The notes beneath the pieces are model-generated. The model saw only the letters and a program-made list of their open reading frames with translations, did no database searches and had not been told where the DNA came from. The position numbers and the translations under genes were made by a program. This document shows, piece after piece, positions 17,487 to 25,422 of a DNA stretch of 64,000 nt. Source of the DNA: JANXVR01 sp034667405 (GTDB taxonomy: Bacteria > Actinomycetota > UBA4738 > HRBIN12). Every line of letters begins with the position of its first letter. Position 1 is the first letter of the stretch. The stretch spans positions 1-64,000 of the forward strand of contig JAXDJX010000012.1 in assembly GCA_034667405.1 (NCBI GenBank), given 5' to 3'.

Positions 17487-18748
17487 TGCAAAGCGCCCAC
17501 CCGCTTGATGGAGCCGGTCGCGAACGCGCGGGGCCACACCACCTTCGCGACGCCGGGGGCTACCCATTCCCACACCACACTCGCCGCCAGAAGGTTGTCG
17601 CCGGCACCGGGGGTTCCCGGCGCGCCGAACTTCAATCCGCTGCCGTTGGGAAGACTTCCCTTCGGGATGTCGGCAGCACGGGCGGCCGCGGCCACGTCTG
17701 TCGGGGACATCGTCTTGGCCTGGGGGAGTACCTCGGTGAACAGGGCCCATGCGGCTGAGAAGCCGGCAAGCGCAGGCGCACTCATGTAGGTGTCGTAATG
17801 CTCTTCGTAGGCCTCGTTCGCACGCTCCAACAGCGCGGCGGCGGGGGGCTTGAGCCCGTCGGGGTTGAGCCACTTCGCGTCGGGCTTATCCGAGGCGAAC
17901 ACCCCGACCGCCTTGGCCCCGAGCGTTTCCCCGAACGCAGGCATGCAGTAGCTGGAGGAGGTACCGATGTTCGCGAGCAGAGGAACGTGCTGGGCGACCA
18001 ACGCGCGCCGCAGTGCCATCCCGTCCTTGAGATAGGCGCTCACGAACAGGATGTCGGGCTTGGCGGCGGCGATCCTTCGCGCCAGGCGCGACGGATCGAA
18101 CGTCGCGAAGTCGTAGGGGAACTGCCCCGCGAGCCTGAGACCGCGCGCCTTGAGTTCAGCGATGGCGCCGTCGGCGACCGTCGTGCCATAGACATCGTTC
18201 ACGTTGGCCACGGCGAACGTGAGCGTTCCCGGATCGCGGTTGAGTTCGGGGGCCAAGACCTGATCCATGAAGCTGATCGCCGAGCGGCCCAAGGTTCCGC
18301 CGGTAGGTGGGACGCGGAACGTGAGGCTCCCCATGTCCGAGGACATCGGAAGCATGCCTACGGCACCCGTCTCCCAGAACAACATGCCCTTCGCCGCGGT
18401 TTCGGACGATGCCGGGCCGCTGATGGTGCTCCCGTAGGAACCGAGCACCATCTGGATGCCGGCCGCGTGCAGCTCGTCGATCGCAGCTGCGGCGGCATCG
18501 GATCCCGCAACATCGATGGAGGTGACCTGCACCGGGTTGCCGAGCACCCCGCCGTCGGCATTGACGAGTTGTTCGGCAAGCAGGACGCCTCGGTGCTCGT
18601 CGATGCCGCCGTCACCTTGGGCACCCGTCAGCGGATAGATGGCGCCGATCCTGATCGGGGACGGACCGGTGGTTGTCGGTTCAGCCGTGCACGCGATGCC
18701 GGCCAACCCGCACGCGAGTGTCACACCGGCGATCAAGAGTCTCTTCAT
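17483..18748 (-). CDS. ABC-type branched-chain-amino-acid-like substrate-binding protein (Peripla_BP_6)
   Basis: A 421-residue periplasmic-binding-protein-like lipoprotein candidate. An N-terminal signal (LLIAGVTLACGLAGIAC) has a cysteine at about 20, though the lipobox is not canonical. The LivJ-type fold follows with IRIGAIYPLTGAQGDGG, LAEQLVNADGGVLG, GSYGSTISGPASSETAAKG and DILFVSAYLKDG. No permease or ATPase genes are nearby, so it may act as a sensor or orphan receptor rather than in transport. Its ATG overlaps the stop of the CPBP gene (ATGA) and its stop overlaps the GTG of the next gene. It is embedded in the CopCD operon, but a link to copper is only contextual. Confidence 0.8.
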   Translation of the reverse strand: MKRLLIAGVTLACGLAGIACTAEPTTTGPSPIRIGAIYPLTGAQGDGGIDEHRGVLLAEQLVNADGGVLGNPVQVTSIDVAGSDAAAAAIDELHAAGIQMVLGSYGSTISGPASSETAAKGMLFWETGAVGMLPMSSDMGSLTFRVPPTGGTLGRSAISFMDQVLAPELNRDPGTLTFAVANVNDVYGTTVADGAIAELKARGLRLAGQFPYDFATFDPSRLARRIAAAKPDILFVSAYLKDGMALRRALVAQHVPLLANIGTSSSYCMPAFGETLGAKAVGVFASDKPDAKWLNPDGLKPPAAALLERANEAYEEHYDTYMSAPALAGFSAAWALFTEVLPQAKTMSPTDVAAAARAADIPKGSLPNGSGLKFGAPGTPGAGDNLLAASVVWEWVAPGVAKVVWPRAFATGSIKRVGALQ

Positions 18749-19332
18749 CGTGAGATCACCGCGATCAGGTTGGCCGCGACGTGCGTCGCCGCGGGAACGG
18801 TCCAATCGCCGGTCTCCCAGCGCTGCCATCCGAAGAGGAGAGCCGCTCCCAGATCCACCGGGAGCGCCGCCACCCCGTAGAGAGGGACATGGATCGCTGC
18901 GAAGGCGAACGACGTGACGAGGACGGCGGCCGCAGCGCCGCCTCGGCGTTCGATCGCGGCATAGGCGGTCCGACGGAAGAACGCTTCCTCCGCGACGGCC
19001 GCCAACGCCGACAAGGGAAGCGCCCAGCTGCCGAACGGGACCGCGGCCGGCCTTCCCGCGGCGATCGCGGCTGCGCCGACGCCGGCGACACCCACCGCCA
19101 GCACCGCGGCTGATCGCGTGACGCTGGGGCGTCGAGCCCCCGCTGCGGGGACGAGGAGAGACCCACAGAGCAATGCCGCGAACAAAAGGACGAGCACAAT
19201 GACCCGGTTCGTATCGGGGAGCGTGAGTACCCGCACCCGAAGCAGCAGGGCGAGGACGCCGAGCCCCAGCAACGCCCAGGTCGCGGGTACTCGGGTTCGG
19301 TCGTGGTCGGGACGCGAGAAAGCGCGCATCAT
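18745..19332 (-). CDS. CPBP-family intramembrane metalloprotease (Rce1/Abi-like)
   Basis: A 195-residue multi-pass membrane protein with the CPBP motifs in order: EEAFFRR (about 115-121, catalytic Glu pair), FAFAAIHVPLYG (motif 2 with His) and PAATHVAANL (motif 3 with His). Members are intramembrane glutamate or zinc-dependent proteases; in bacteria some process peptides or confer immunity, and most substrates are unknown. It overlaps its neighbours by ATGA on both sides within the copper-type operon. The double ATG at 19332/19329 leaves a one-residue uncertainty in the start. Confidence 0.82.
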   Translation of the reverse strand: MMRAFSRPDHDRTRVPATWALLGLGVLALLLRVRVLTLPDTNRVIVLVLLFAALLCGSLLVPAAGARRPSVTRSAAVLAVGVAGVGAAAIAAGRPAAVPFGSWALPLSALAAVAEEAFFRRTAYAAIERRGGAAAAVLVTSFAFAAIHVPLYGVAALPVDLGAALLFGWQRWETGDWTVPAATHVAANLIAVISR

Positions 19333-19760
19333 TTCACCTTGAAGGAGGTTGCCGCGATCACCCGCGGATCGAACGGTGCATGGTCGTTGGCGACGAACTC
19401 CACCTTGAGCAGATGTGTCCCCGACGCGACGTTGGGCAGGATGGTCGTCGTGCTTCCGGTCATCGTGATGAGGTTGTCGTCGAGGATGACGTGGAGGTGG
19501 CCCTGGTCCGGCACCAGGTGCGTTGAGCTCGCGGCCACGATCGTGGCGCCCGTGAGCTTCACCTTGAGCGTGACATCCCCCGCGGGAAGGACCTCACCGG
19601 TCGCTGGGGAGATGATCGATAGCTTGCCGGTACTGGAGGGTCGCGGTCCTGATGCCGTCGAAATGACGGCTGATCCCGATGTACTGCTGTTGGACACGCA
19701 CGCCACCATGGTAAGCACCAGGGCTGCTGCGATGAACAAGGCGCGAAGTCGGTTGGTCAC
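19329..19760 (-). CDS. Lipoprotein with GHLH / DHAPF domain (paralogue of the 22296 gene)
   Basis: A 143-residue probable lipoprotein: hydrophobic N-terminus and Cys21 after LTMVA. The single domain (about 45-143) contains HLVPDQGHLH (81-90) and NDHAPFDPRV (126-134). The protein at 21736-22296 carries the same motifs (LTPDTGHLH, ADHAPFNPRV) and the same IxxPxxGxxxxxGxxxxxVxLxG opening, so the two are duplicates within one operon. The clustered His and Asp residues could bind a metal, which fits the CopC/CopD neighbours but is inference. It resembles DUF4399-like beta-sandwiches only loosely. Both ends overlap neighbouring genes by four bases. Confidence 0.75.
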   Translation of the reverse strand: MTNRLRALFIAAALVLTMVACVSNSSTSGSAVISTASGPRPSSTGKLSIISPATGEVLPAGDVTLKVKLTGATIVAASSTHLVPDQGHLHVILDDNLITMTGSTTTILPNVASGTHLLKVEFVANDHAPFDPRVIAATSFKVK

Positions 19761-21739
19761 GGTGCTCCGATCGTCTGACTGAACGTGGCTTGCAATGTAC
19801 GTCCATCGGTCGTGGTCGCCTGGATATCGAATCGCCAGTCTCCCGCGGAAAGGGTCGTGTTCGCCACGAAATGCTCAGGCGCGAGGCGGTCGCTCGCGAG
19901 TGTGCGGCTCGCGCCCCCGGCCAGCGTTGCGGACAACGTAGCGGACGCGAGCGGGAGCGCCTTTCCGTCCTGGAAGGCGGTGACATGGAACTGTGAGGGT
20001 CCCGCCGTCCCCGGATCGATGTAGGTCTGCAGTTCCACTCCCGCACCGAGGTTGATCGTGTAGATATCCGGTTGGCCGGCTCCGCCGTGGGACACGGAGA
20101 TCGTCTGGGGCGGGGCGCGGGTGGTGAGCGTGAGCGGTACCTGCACGGTTCCCGCGGGGCGAACGACCGTCGTGACAACGGACCACGTCCCGACCAGGGA
20201 GAGGTTGGTGCCGACCGCGGTCCACCGCGCGCCGGTGACATGACGCAGCGCGAGCGTGCTTCCGCCCACCTGTTGGGAGCCCTTGGGTTGGAACTGGAGC
20301 TCGACGGAGGTGGGGTGGGCGGGATCGCCGGTGTTGTAGTCCGTCACGTCTGCGGCGAACGTGTTGGAGCCCGGCGTGCCCGGTGTCGCCCTGAGGGTGA
20401 CCTTCGTGGTGGTGGCGAAGTCGCTGCCGCGTGCCGAGATGCTCGAGGGCGGTGGTGCGGAAGGTGGGGCGGAGGCAGCAGGCGGCAAGGACGTCAGCGC
20501 CGCCGTGAAGCCGAAGAGCGTGAGCGATGCCACCAGTTCCGCACCGATCACGCGGCGGAACAAGTGGTGGTCCTCGTGCAGGCGAGGAAGCGACCGGTAG
20601 CGATTGATGCCCCCGAGAGTCACGAGTACCACCGCGATGCTCACCTTGATGGCCAGCGTGATGCCGTACGACGTGTCCAGCAGGCGTCCGATGGCCGCGA
20701 TCCCGCCGAGTTCGTTCACGGCCCGGATGCTGCCGGTGACGGTGAGAAGCCCGACGGACCAGAAGGCGATGGTCGAGAAGCGTCTGATCTCCGCGACGGG
20801 AGCGGGCTCGCCGGCCCGCGAGCGCTCCCGGATCGCTACCGCAACGAGCACCAGCCCGCCGATCCATGCACCAACGGACATGAAGTGCAGCCACTGCGCG
20901 CCGATCTGGAGCCACGGAGCCGATAGCGACGCCGACGCGTGTCCGCCGACGGCCCGCGCCAACATCGCCCCCGAGGCCGTGAGACCGACCACCGGGAGCG
21001 TCCATCGATCCCGCGCCGCTCCCGTCCACAGGGAGGCCACCCAGGTACCGGCCACCAGCGCCAGCAGCCAGAGATACCGGGCACCAACCTGAGATCGCAG
21101 GAGCGGCCCGAGCCCCGCTCCGACGTCGCGGACCTCTGCGAACAGCATCACCACCGCACCGAGCAACGCGGCCGAAGCGGCGACAAGCAACAGCGCTCGC
21201 CGCGAGGGGATGACACCGCCAAAGGCGATCGCGCCTACGAAGGCCGCGGCGAAAAGCACCGCGAGACCGGCGTAGAGGAGCATCTTTCCCGCGACCCAGA
21301 GAACGGAGGGCCCGGGGACGAACGGCGGTGCGACGGTCGTTGGCGTCGCGCCCGGCCTCACGCCCACGCCGAACGCGAACGCCTTCGCGGTGATGTGGCT
21401 GTCTGCGGCGGACACCGCTCGCCAGTTCACGGTGTAGACCCCGTCTGGCAGGTGGGCGGGCAGCGACACGGACAACTCGCGGGGCTCGCCACTCACCGCA
21501 ACCGCGGGCCCGGCGTGGATGTCCCCCCCACTCGAATCCAGCACCTGCACCAGCGAAAGCCCGGCGTCCACGGGTTCGCTGAATGTCAGGGTCACGTGGG
21601 TGGGCGCGGTCGCGACTGTCGCGCCGTCCTTGGGATCGGAGCTGAGCAGGTTCGCATGTGCCACCGCCGGACCCGCTCCCAGGGATAGGGCGACGATCAC
21701 GATCACGGCCGCCCCGCAGACCCGCCGGAGAGCCCTCAT
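19757..21739 (-). CDS. CopC-CopD fusion with C-terminal FixH/YtkA-like domains
   Basis: A 660-residue copper-handling membrane protein. The signal peptide ends at AVA, leaving His28 (AHANLLSSDPKDG) as the mature N-terminus, the hallmark of CopC copper sites; SAADSHITAKAF supplies the matching Asp/His pair. CopC covers about 28-127. CopD follows (about 145-430, eight or so helices) with QWLHFMSVGAWIGGL and KVSIAVVLVTLGGINRY. The C-terminal 220 residues look like two beta-sandwich domains of the YtkA/FixH kind. The family takes up or buffers periplasmic copper. Start and stop both overlap neighbours by ATGA, so expression is tightly coupled. Confidence 0.9.
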   Translation of the reverse strand: MRALRRVCGAAVIVIVALSLGAGPAVAHANLLSSDPKDGATVATAPTHVTLTFSEPVDAGLSLVQVLDSSGGDIHAGPAVAVSGEPRELSVSLPAHLPDGVYTVNWRAVSAADSHITAKAFAFGVGVRPGATPTTVAPPFVPGPSVLWVAGKMLLYAGLAVLFAAAFVGAIAFGGVIPSRRALLLVAASAALLGAVVMLFAEVRDVGAGLGPLLRSQVGARYLWLLALVAGTWVASLWTGAARDRWTLPVVGLTASGAMLARAVGGHASASLSAPWLQIGAQWLHFMSVGAWIGGLVLVAVAIRERSRAGEPAPVAEIRRFSTIAFWSVGLLTVTGSIRAVNELGGIAAIGRLLDTSYGITLAIKVSIAVVLVTLGGINRYRSLPRLHEDHHLFRRVIGAELVASLTLFGFTAALTSLPPAASAPPSAPPPSSISARGSDFATTTKVTLRATPGTPGSNTFAADVTDYNTGDPAHPTSVELQFQPKGSQQVGGSTLALRHVTGARWTAVGTNLSLVGTWSVVTTVVRPAGTVQVPLTLTTRAPPQTISVSHGGAGQPDIYTINLGAGVELQTYIDPGTAGPSQFHVTAFQDGKALPLASATLSATLAGGASRTLASDRLAPEHFVANTTLSAGDWRFDIQATTTDGRTLQATFSQTIGAP

Positions 21740-22296
21740 GATGCCGCCTTGGTGAAGGATGCCGTGGCGATCACGCGGGGGTTGAATGGTGCATGATCGG
21801 CCGCCACGAACTCGGCGGTGAGGACGTGCGAACCCGGTTTGAGCTCCGACACGTCGACGATCTGCACGGTGCCGAACGTCATGGATGCGAGCCCCCCATC
21901 GATGGAGAGGTGGAGGTGACCGGTGTCGGGTGTTAGGTTGGTGCTGGCTGCCGGAACGATGGTGCCACCAACGAGGGTCACGATCACGTTGAGTTCGCTA
22001 CCGGAAACGGTCGCGCCGTCGGTCGGCCGAGTGATGGTGAGTGTGGCGGTGGAACGAGGCCGGGCACCGGAGGAGGCGGCGGCACTGGGTTTGGAGCCCA
22101 GCAGCATCCGCGGAACGAACGTGGCCGCTACGATCATCGCGACCGCCACGCCGACACAGGCGAATGCGACCGATCGCGCCATACGCGGGAATCCCTTCCC
22201 GCGCAGGCGCGACCAGCCGGCCCACCCGACCCACAAGCCGGCGAACGCCATGACGAGCGAAAGCGATTCATCCGCATTCGCTCCGTGGGCCAGCAT
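21736..22296 (-). CDS. Membrane protein with GHLH / DHAPF domain (paralogue of the 19760 gene)
   Basis: A 186-residue protein with two N-terminal membrane helices (about 12-30 and 42-62) and an extracytoplasmic domain (about 84-186). That domain has LTPDTGHLHLSID (121-133) and AADHAPFNPRV (165-175), the same domain as the lipoprotein two genes downstream, here tethered by helices instead of lipid. The N-terminus is itself His-containing (MLAHGANADE). Its ATG directly abuts the TAG of the upstream gene, and its stop overlaps the CopCD start. Function is unknown; location suggests a role in copper binding or transfer. Confidence 0.75.
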   Translation of the reverse strand: MLAHGANADESLSLVMAFAGLWVGWAGWSRLRGKGFPRMARSVAFACVGVAVAMIVAATFVPRMLLGSKPSAAASSGARPRSTATLTITRPTDGATVSGSELNVIVTLVGGTIVPAASTNLTPDTGHLHLSIDGGLASMTFGTVQIVDVSELKPGSHVLTAEFVAADHAPFNPRVIATASFTKAAS

Positions 22297-22965
22297 CTAG
22301 GAGCTCGCTCTCCCGGATCGTTTCGCCGCGATGCCCACGGCCAACCCGGCGAGTCCGACCACGATGCCGATGATGGCTAGCATCCGCGCCGTACTCGCCT
22401 GGCTTCTCGCGCTGTCGACCGCGGCGTTCGCCTGCGCCAAGGCAGCCTTCGTCCTGGCGTCATCGGCCTGGATCCTCGTCGCGAGTTCGCCGTTGCCGGG
22501 GTAGGGGATGGCCGGGAACGTGGCCCCGCTCAGGTCCTGTACCTCATCGAAGGTCTTCGGGCCCGACGTGACCGTTTCGTCGATCGCCGTTGTCCCGACC
22601 TTCCCAGTGAGATGGAACGTGTAAGGACCCGGCATGCTCGGGACGAAGTACGCCCGATATTCACCGGGAACGCCGTCGCCGCCGAGTTCGAAGTTCGGCA
22701 CCAGCGGGAGATCGACGGACGACCCGCCGGCAGAGACGGAGACCTTCAGGGAATCCCCTAGGTTCACCACCGGCTTACCGTTGTCGGTCAAGAGCAGATA
22801 GACACTATTCGGCTGTCCGGTGTATGCGGGTTCGGTGCCGAACCCGATCTCCATGCCCACCGGTCCGACCGTCTTCTCCACATGTGCGCTGGCCACCGAC
22901 GGCCAGAGGAGCACCACTCCACTTGCGACGGCGATAGCCGCCGCACGGCTGATTGAAGCACGCAT
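22297..22965 (-). CDS. Secreted N-terminal-histidine protein with C-terminal membrane anchor, copper-operon member
   Basis: A 222-residue protein. The signal peptide ends SVASA and would leave His28 as the first mature residue (HVEKTVGPVG), at the same position as in the CopC fusion two genes on. A beta-rich domain follows (YLLLTDNGKPVVNLGDSLKV, VPGEYRAYFVPSMPGPYTFHLTGKV), resembling YtkA/CopC-like immunoglobulin folds. Then comes a helical spacer and a membrane helix (about 192-213). A free N-terminal histidine is a known copper ligand in CopC and related proteins. The start follows GGAAGGATG with good spacing. The family name is uncertain. Confidence 0.72.
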   Translation of the reverse strand: MRASISRAAAIAVASGVVLLWPSVASAHVEKTVGPVGMEIGFGTEPAYTGQPNSVYLLLTDNGKPVVNLGDSLKVSVSAGGSSVDLPLVPNFELGGDGVPGEYRAYFVPSMPGPYTFHLTGKVGTTAIDETVTSGPKTFDEVQDLSGATFPAIPYPGNGELATRIQADDARTKAALAQANAAVDSARSQASTARMLAIIGIVVGLAGLAVGIAAKRSGRASS

Positions 22966-23013
22966 GTTGGTACATCCTTCCTGTTCGGGATGCGCCCGGG
23001 ACCGGGCGCAGAG

Positions 23014-23595
23014 CTACCGCGAAGGAGGAGGACCGCGGTCGAACGATCGGAGGAGAGCGGGCTGCGCCCGAGGGGAGGCGAGGATGGTCCCGACGACGGA
23101 TGTTCGAGCCGACGGGATCCGCGGCGCTCGTCCCAGCGCGGCAGCGAAACGATCGGACGCCCGTAAGAGGAACCGCACCAGCAAGGTCCCGACACCGGCC
23201 AGCAGGAGCTGGAAGCCGACACCGATGGGCAGGAGCCCGCCGTACGTCAGCCCCGCCAGAGGCTCACCGCTGCTCCACCGTTCGAGCAGCTCCATGGCGA
23301 GGAACGCGCCGACCTGCAGCACCACCATCCGAGCGCCGAGGTGTTTCCAGCCGGGCGTACTCCACGGCCTGGTCAATCGCCCGAGGAAGAGGGCCCCCAC
23401 GGTGATAAGGACCGCGAGCAGGGCCAGAAGGTTCGCGGCCGGGAGGTAGCCGTGGCCGGTCGCGGCCAGCAGATGATCGCGCGCGGCCATGTGAGGGGCG
23501 ATGACCGTGTAGGTGAGGCTATGGGCGATCAGCACGCCGCCGGCCGCGAGTCCCGCGGCCGCCGACACGCGATGCACCGGATCACGGAGGCGCAT
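23014..23595 (-). CDS. Multi-pass membrane protein, first gene of the copper-type operon
   Basis: A 193-residue protein with about four membrane helices (roughly 8-28, 52-72, 90-108 and 122-145) and a basic, proline-rich tail. The first loop is rich in His and Asp (AHSLTYTVIAPHMAARDHLL). I do not recognise a family. The ATG at 23595 was preferred over in-frame ATGs at 23616 and 23625 because a near-perfect -10 (TACAAT) sits 7 bases upstream of it. It precedes the N-terminal-His protein by 48 bases on the same strand, so it probably heads the operon that contains CopCD. Confidence 0.65.
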   Translation of the reverse strand: MRLRDPVHRVSAAAGLAAGGVLIAHSLTYTVIAPHMAARDHLLAATGHGYLPAANLLALLAVLITVGALFLGRLTRPWSTPGWKHLGARMVVLQVGAFLAMELLERWSSGEPLAGLTYGGLLPIGVGFQLLLAGVGTLLVRFLLRASDRFAAALGRAPRIPSARTSVVGTILASPRAQPALLRSFDRGPPPSR

Positions 23596-23602
23596 GGACT
23601 GG

Positions 23603-23608
23603 ATTGTA
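23603..23608 (-). promoter_or_regulatory. Putative -10 element TACAAT heading the copper-type operon
   Basis: On the minus strand TACAAT (five of six matches to TATAAT) lies exactly 7 bases before the ATG at 23595, so the mRNA would be leaderless. A weak TTCGCG sits 17 bases further upstream as a possible -35. It overlaps the divergent -10 by two bases. Confidence 0.5.
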
Positions 23609-23612
23609 GGCT
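23607..23612 (+). promoter_or_regulatory. Putative -10 element TAGGCT for the hydroxyacyl-CoA dehydrogenase
   Basis: TAGGCT on the plus strand would give a leader of about 26 bases carrying the GAAGGGG ribosome-binding site before the ATG at 23645. It shares bases 23607-23608 with the divergent TACAAT. Confidence 0.35.
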
Positions 23613-23644
23613 TCATCCCCGACATCGCGAAGGGGAACACGACC

Positions 23645-24505
23645 ATGGATCCACAAGGTGTCCGACACGTCGGGGTGGTCGGGTGTGGCCTCATGGGGTC
23701 GGGCATCGTGGAGGTGCTCGCCCGTGCGGGCCTCCGAGTCACCTTCGTCGAGGGATCCGACGACTTGGTCGAGCGCGGTCGCGGAACCGTAGAGCGGTCC
23801 GTTCACAAGGCAGTTGAACGCGGAAAGCTCGAGGCGGCGACGGCAGACGATGTGCTCGCCCGGGTCGACGGCGCCACGTCGCCGGAGGCCCTCGCTGAGA
23901 CGGATCTCGTCATCGAGGCTGCAACCGAAGCGGTGGATGCGAAGTTGGAGATCTTCCGAAGGCTCGGCCGGATCACCCGGCCGGACGTCATCCTCGCCTC
24001 GAACACCTCGTCGATCCCCATCGTGCAACTGGCACTCGCCAGCGAACGACCCGGCAACGTGATCGGCATGCATTTCTTCAATCCGCCGCCGGTGATGAAG
24101 CTGCTGGAGCTCACCCCGTCAGAGATAACCGCTCCCGCCACGTTCGAGTTCGTGCGAGCGTTCGGGACCGACGTGCTTGGCAAGACGTGCGTGCGATCCA
24201 GCGACGAGGCAGGGTTCATCGTGAACAGACTGTTGATCCCCTTCCTCTTCGACGCCATCCGGCTCTACGAGACGGACTTCACCACCCGGGAGGACATCGA
24301 CACGGCCATCGTGCTGGGTCTCGGGCATCCGATGGGGCCACTGGCGCTCGCAGATCTGATCGGGTTGGACACGGTGCTCGCCATCGGAGAAGTGCTCCAC
24401 CGGGCGTTCCCGGAAGCGAAGTACGAAGCCCCTCCGCTCCTTCGCCGGATGGTCGCCGACGGGAAGCTCGGTCGGAAATCAGGCCAAGGCTTCTACGCCT
24501 ACTAG
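23645..24505 (+). CDS. 3-hydroxybutyryl-CoA / 3-hydroxyacyl-CoA dehydrogenase
   Basis: This enzyme oxidises (S)-3-hydroxyacyl-CoA with NAD, or runs in reverse. The 286-residue protein has the Rossmann motif VGVVGCGLMGSGIVEV (9-24), DLVIEAATE, LASNTSSIPI, catalytic His in GMHFFNPPPVMKLLEL and the C-terminal domain with EAGFIVNRLLIPFL and GLGHPMGPLALADLIGLD. It ends in the usual GRKSGQGFYAY. Its length is that of the stand-alone Hbd/FadB2 type. It could serve butyryl-CoA metabolism together with the thiolase at 37.5 kb and Ccr at 33.4 kb. The stop codon shares the tetranucleotide CTAG with the convergent glycosyltransferase. Confidence 0.92.
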   Translation: MDPQGVRHVGVVGCGLMGSGIVEVLARAGLRVTFVEGSDDLVERGRGTVERSVHKAVERGKLEAATADDVLARVDGATSPEALAETDLVIEAATEAVDAKLEIFRRLGRITRPDVILASNTSSIPIVQLALASERPGNVIGMHFFNPPPVMKLLELTPSEITAPATFEFVRAFGTDVLGKTCVRSSDEAGFIVNRLLIPFLFDAIRLYETDFTTREDIDTAIVLGLGHPMGPLALADLIGLDTVLAIGEVLHRAFPEAKYEAPPLLRRMVADGKLGRKSGQGFYAY

Positions 24506-25422
24506 CGCTTCGCCCGGTCGATGAGGCCGGCCGCATAGCCCGACATCTTCGCCGAATCGATCCACATCATGAGCATCGGGACCATCGCCGTTGCGCGCGC
24601 CCGTTCGCCGGGATCGTCGAAGCGCTTCCATGCGCGCCGGACGGGCGTGCGTGCGTACGCGGCGGCGCCCGCCAGCGCGACGAGCCTGGGGAGCGCGCGC
24701 TTGGATCGGAGCGCGAACGCGGCGCCCGCATAGACCCCGTACCGCAACGCGTGTCGTTCGGGGTACATGCCTGCCTTCGCGTCTCCCCGCGCGTAACGGA
24801 AGTACTGGAGCCACGTGTCTCGCAATCCGGAACGCAGCCGCCAATGAACGACCGCCTCGGGCGCGAATCGCAGATCTAGGTCCAACTCGCGCCATCGGTG
24901 GTTCACCCACATGTCCTCGCCGATGGCGAGCCACTCCGGGTAGCCGCCGGCAACCTCGATGGCGTCGCGGCGGTAGGCGACGCTCCGCGCACTCGGCATG
25001 AACGTCGCCGGGTCCACCTCCCCGGCGTCCAGGGGGAGATTCACCGCCGCCATGCACGCTTGGAAGAAGCCGTCGATCACCGGCGCATAGAACCCCATGC
25101 TGACGTCGGCGCCCGCCTCCAGCGGGGCAACGATCGCGTCCAGCCAGTCCGGTTCGAGGACGCAGTCGGCGTCGGTAACCGCGATGAAGTCATGGCTCGC
25201 CGCCGCGATCGCGACGTTGCGTCCACGCGAGATGTTGGCGCCCGGTTCGCGGATGAGCGTGACGGTCTCATCGCGCTCGAACCGTTCGGCGGTGTCATCG
25301 GTCGAGCCTCCGTCGACGATGATGACCTCGTCCGGCGTCCGTGTCTGCGAGGCGAGCGAGGCAAGGAACTCGTCCACGCCGTCCGCGCAGTTCTTCACGG
25401 TTGAGATGAGTGAGATCTTCAG
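24502..25422 (-). CDS. Family 2 glycosyltransferase, probable CTG start
   Basis: A 306-residue GT-A-fold glycosyltransferase: KISLISTVKNCADGVDEFL at the start, VIIVDGGSTDDT (nucleotide-sugar site), the DxD-type ADADC equivalent VTDADC, GGYPEWLAIGEDMW (acceptor-side ED) and a helical tail. The conserved N-terminus begins right at a CTG codon (25422), which overlaps the upstream stop as CTGA and has AGGAGG seven bases before it. The nearest in-frame ATG (25485) would add 21 unconserved residues. I therefore call a CTG start. It probably decorates a surface glycan or lipid; the substrate is unknown. Confidence 0.85.
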   Translation of the reverse strand: MKISLISTVKNCADGVDEFLASLASQTRTPDEVIIVDGGSTDDTAERFERDETVTLIREPGANISRGRNVAIAAASHDFIAVTDADCVLEPDWLDAIVAPLEAGADVSMGFYAPVIDGFFQACMAAVNLPLDAGEVDPATFMPSARSVAYRRDAIEVAGGYPEWLAIGEDMWVNHRWRELDLDLRFAPEAVVHWRLRSGLRDTWLQYFRYARGDAKAGMYPERHALRYGVYAGAAFALRSKRALPRLVALAGAAAYARTPVRRAWKRFDDPGERARATAMVPMLMMWIDSAKMSGYAAGLIDRAKR

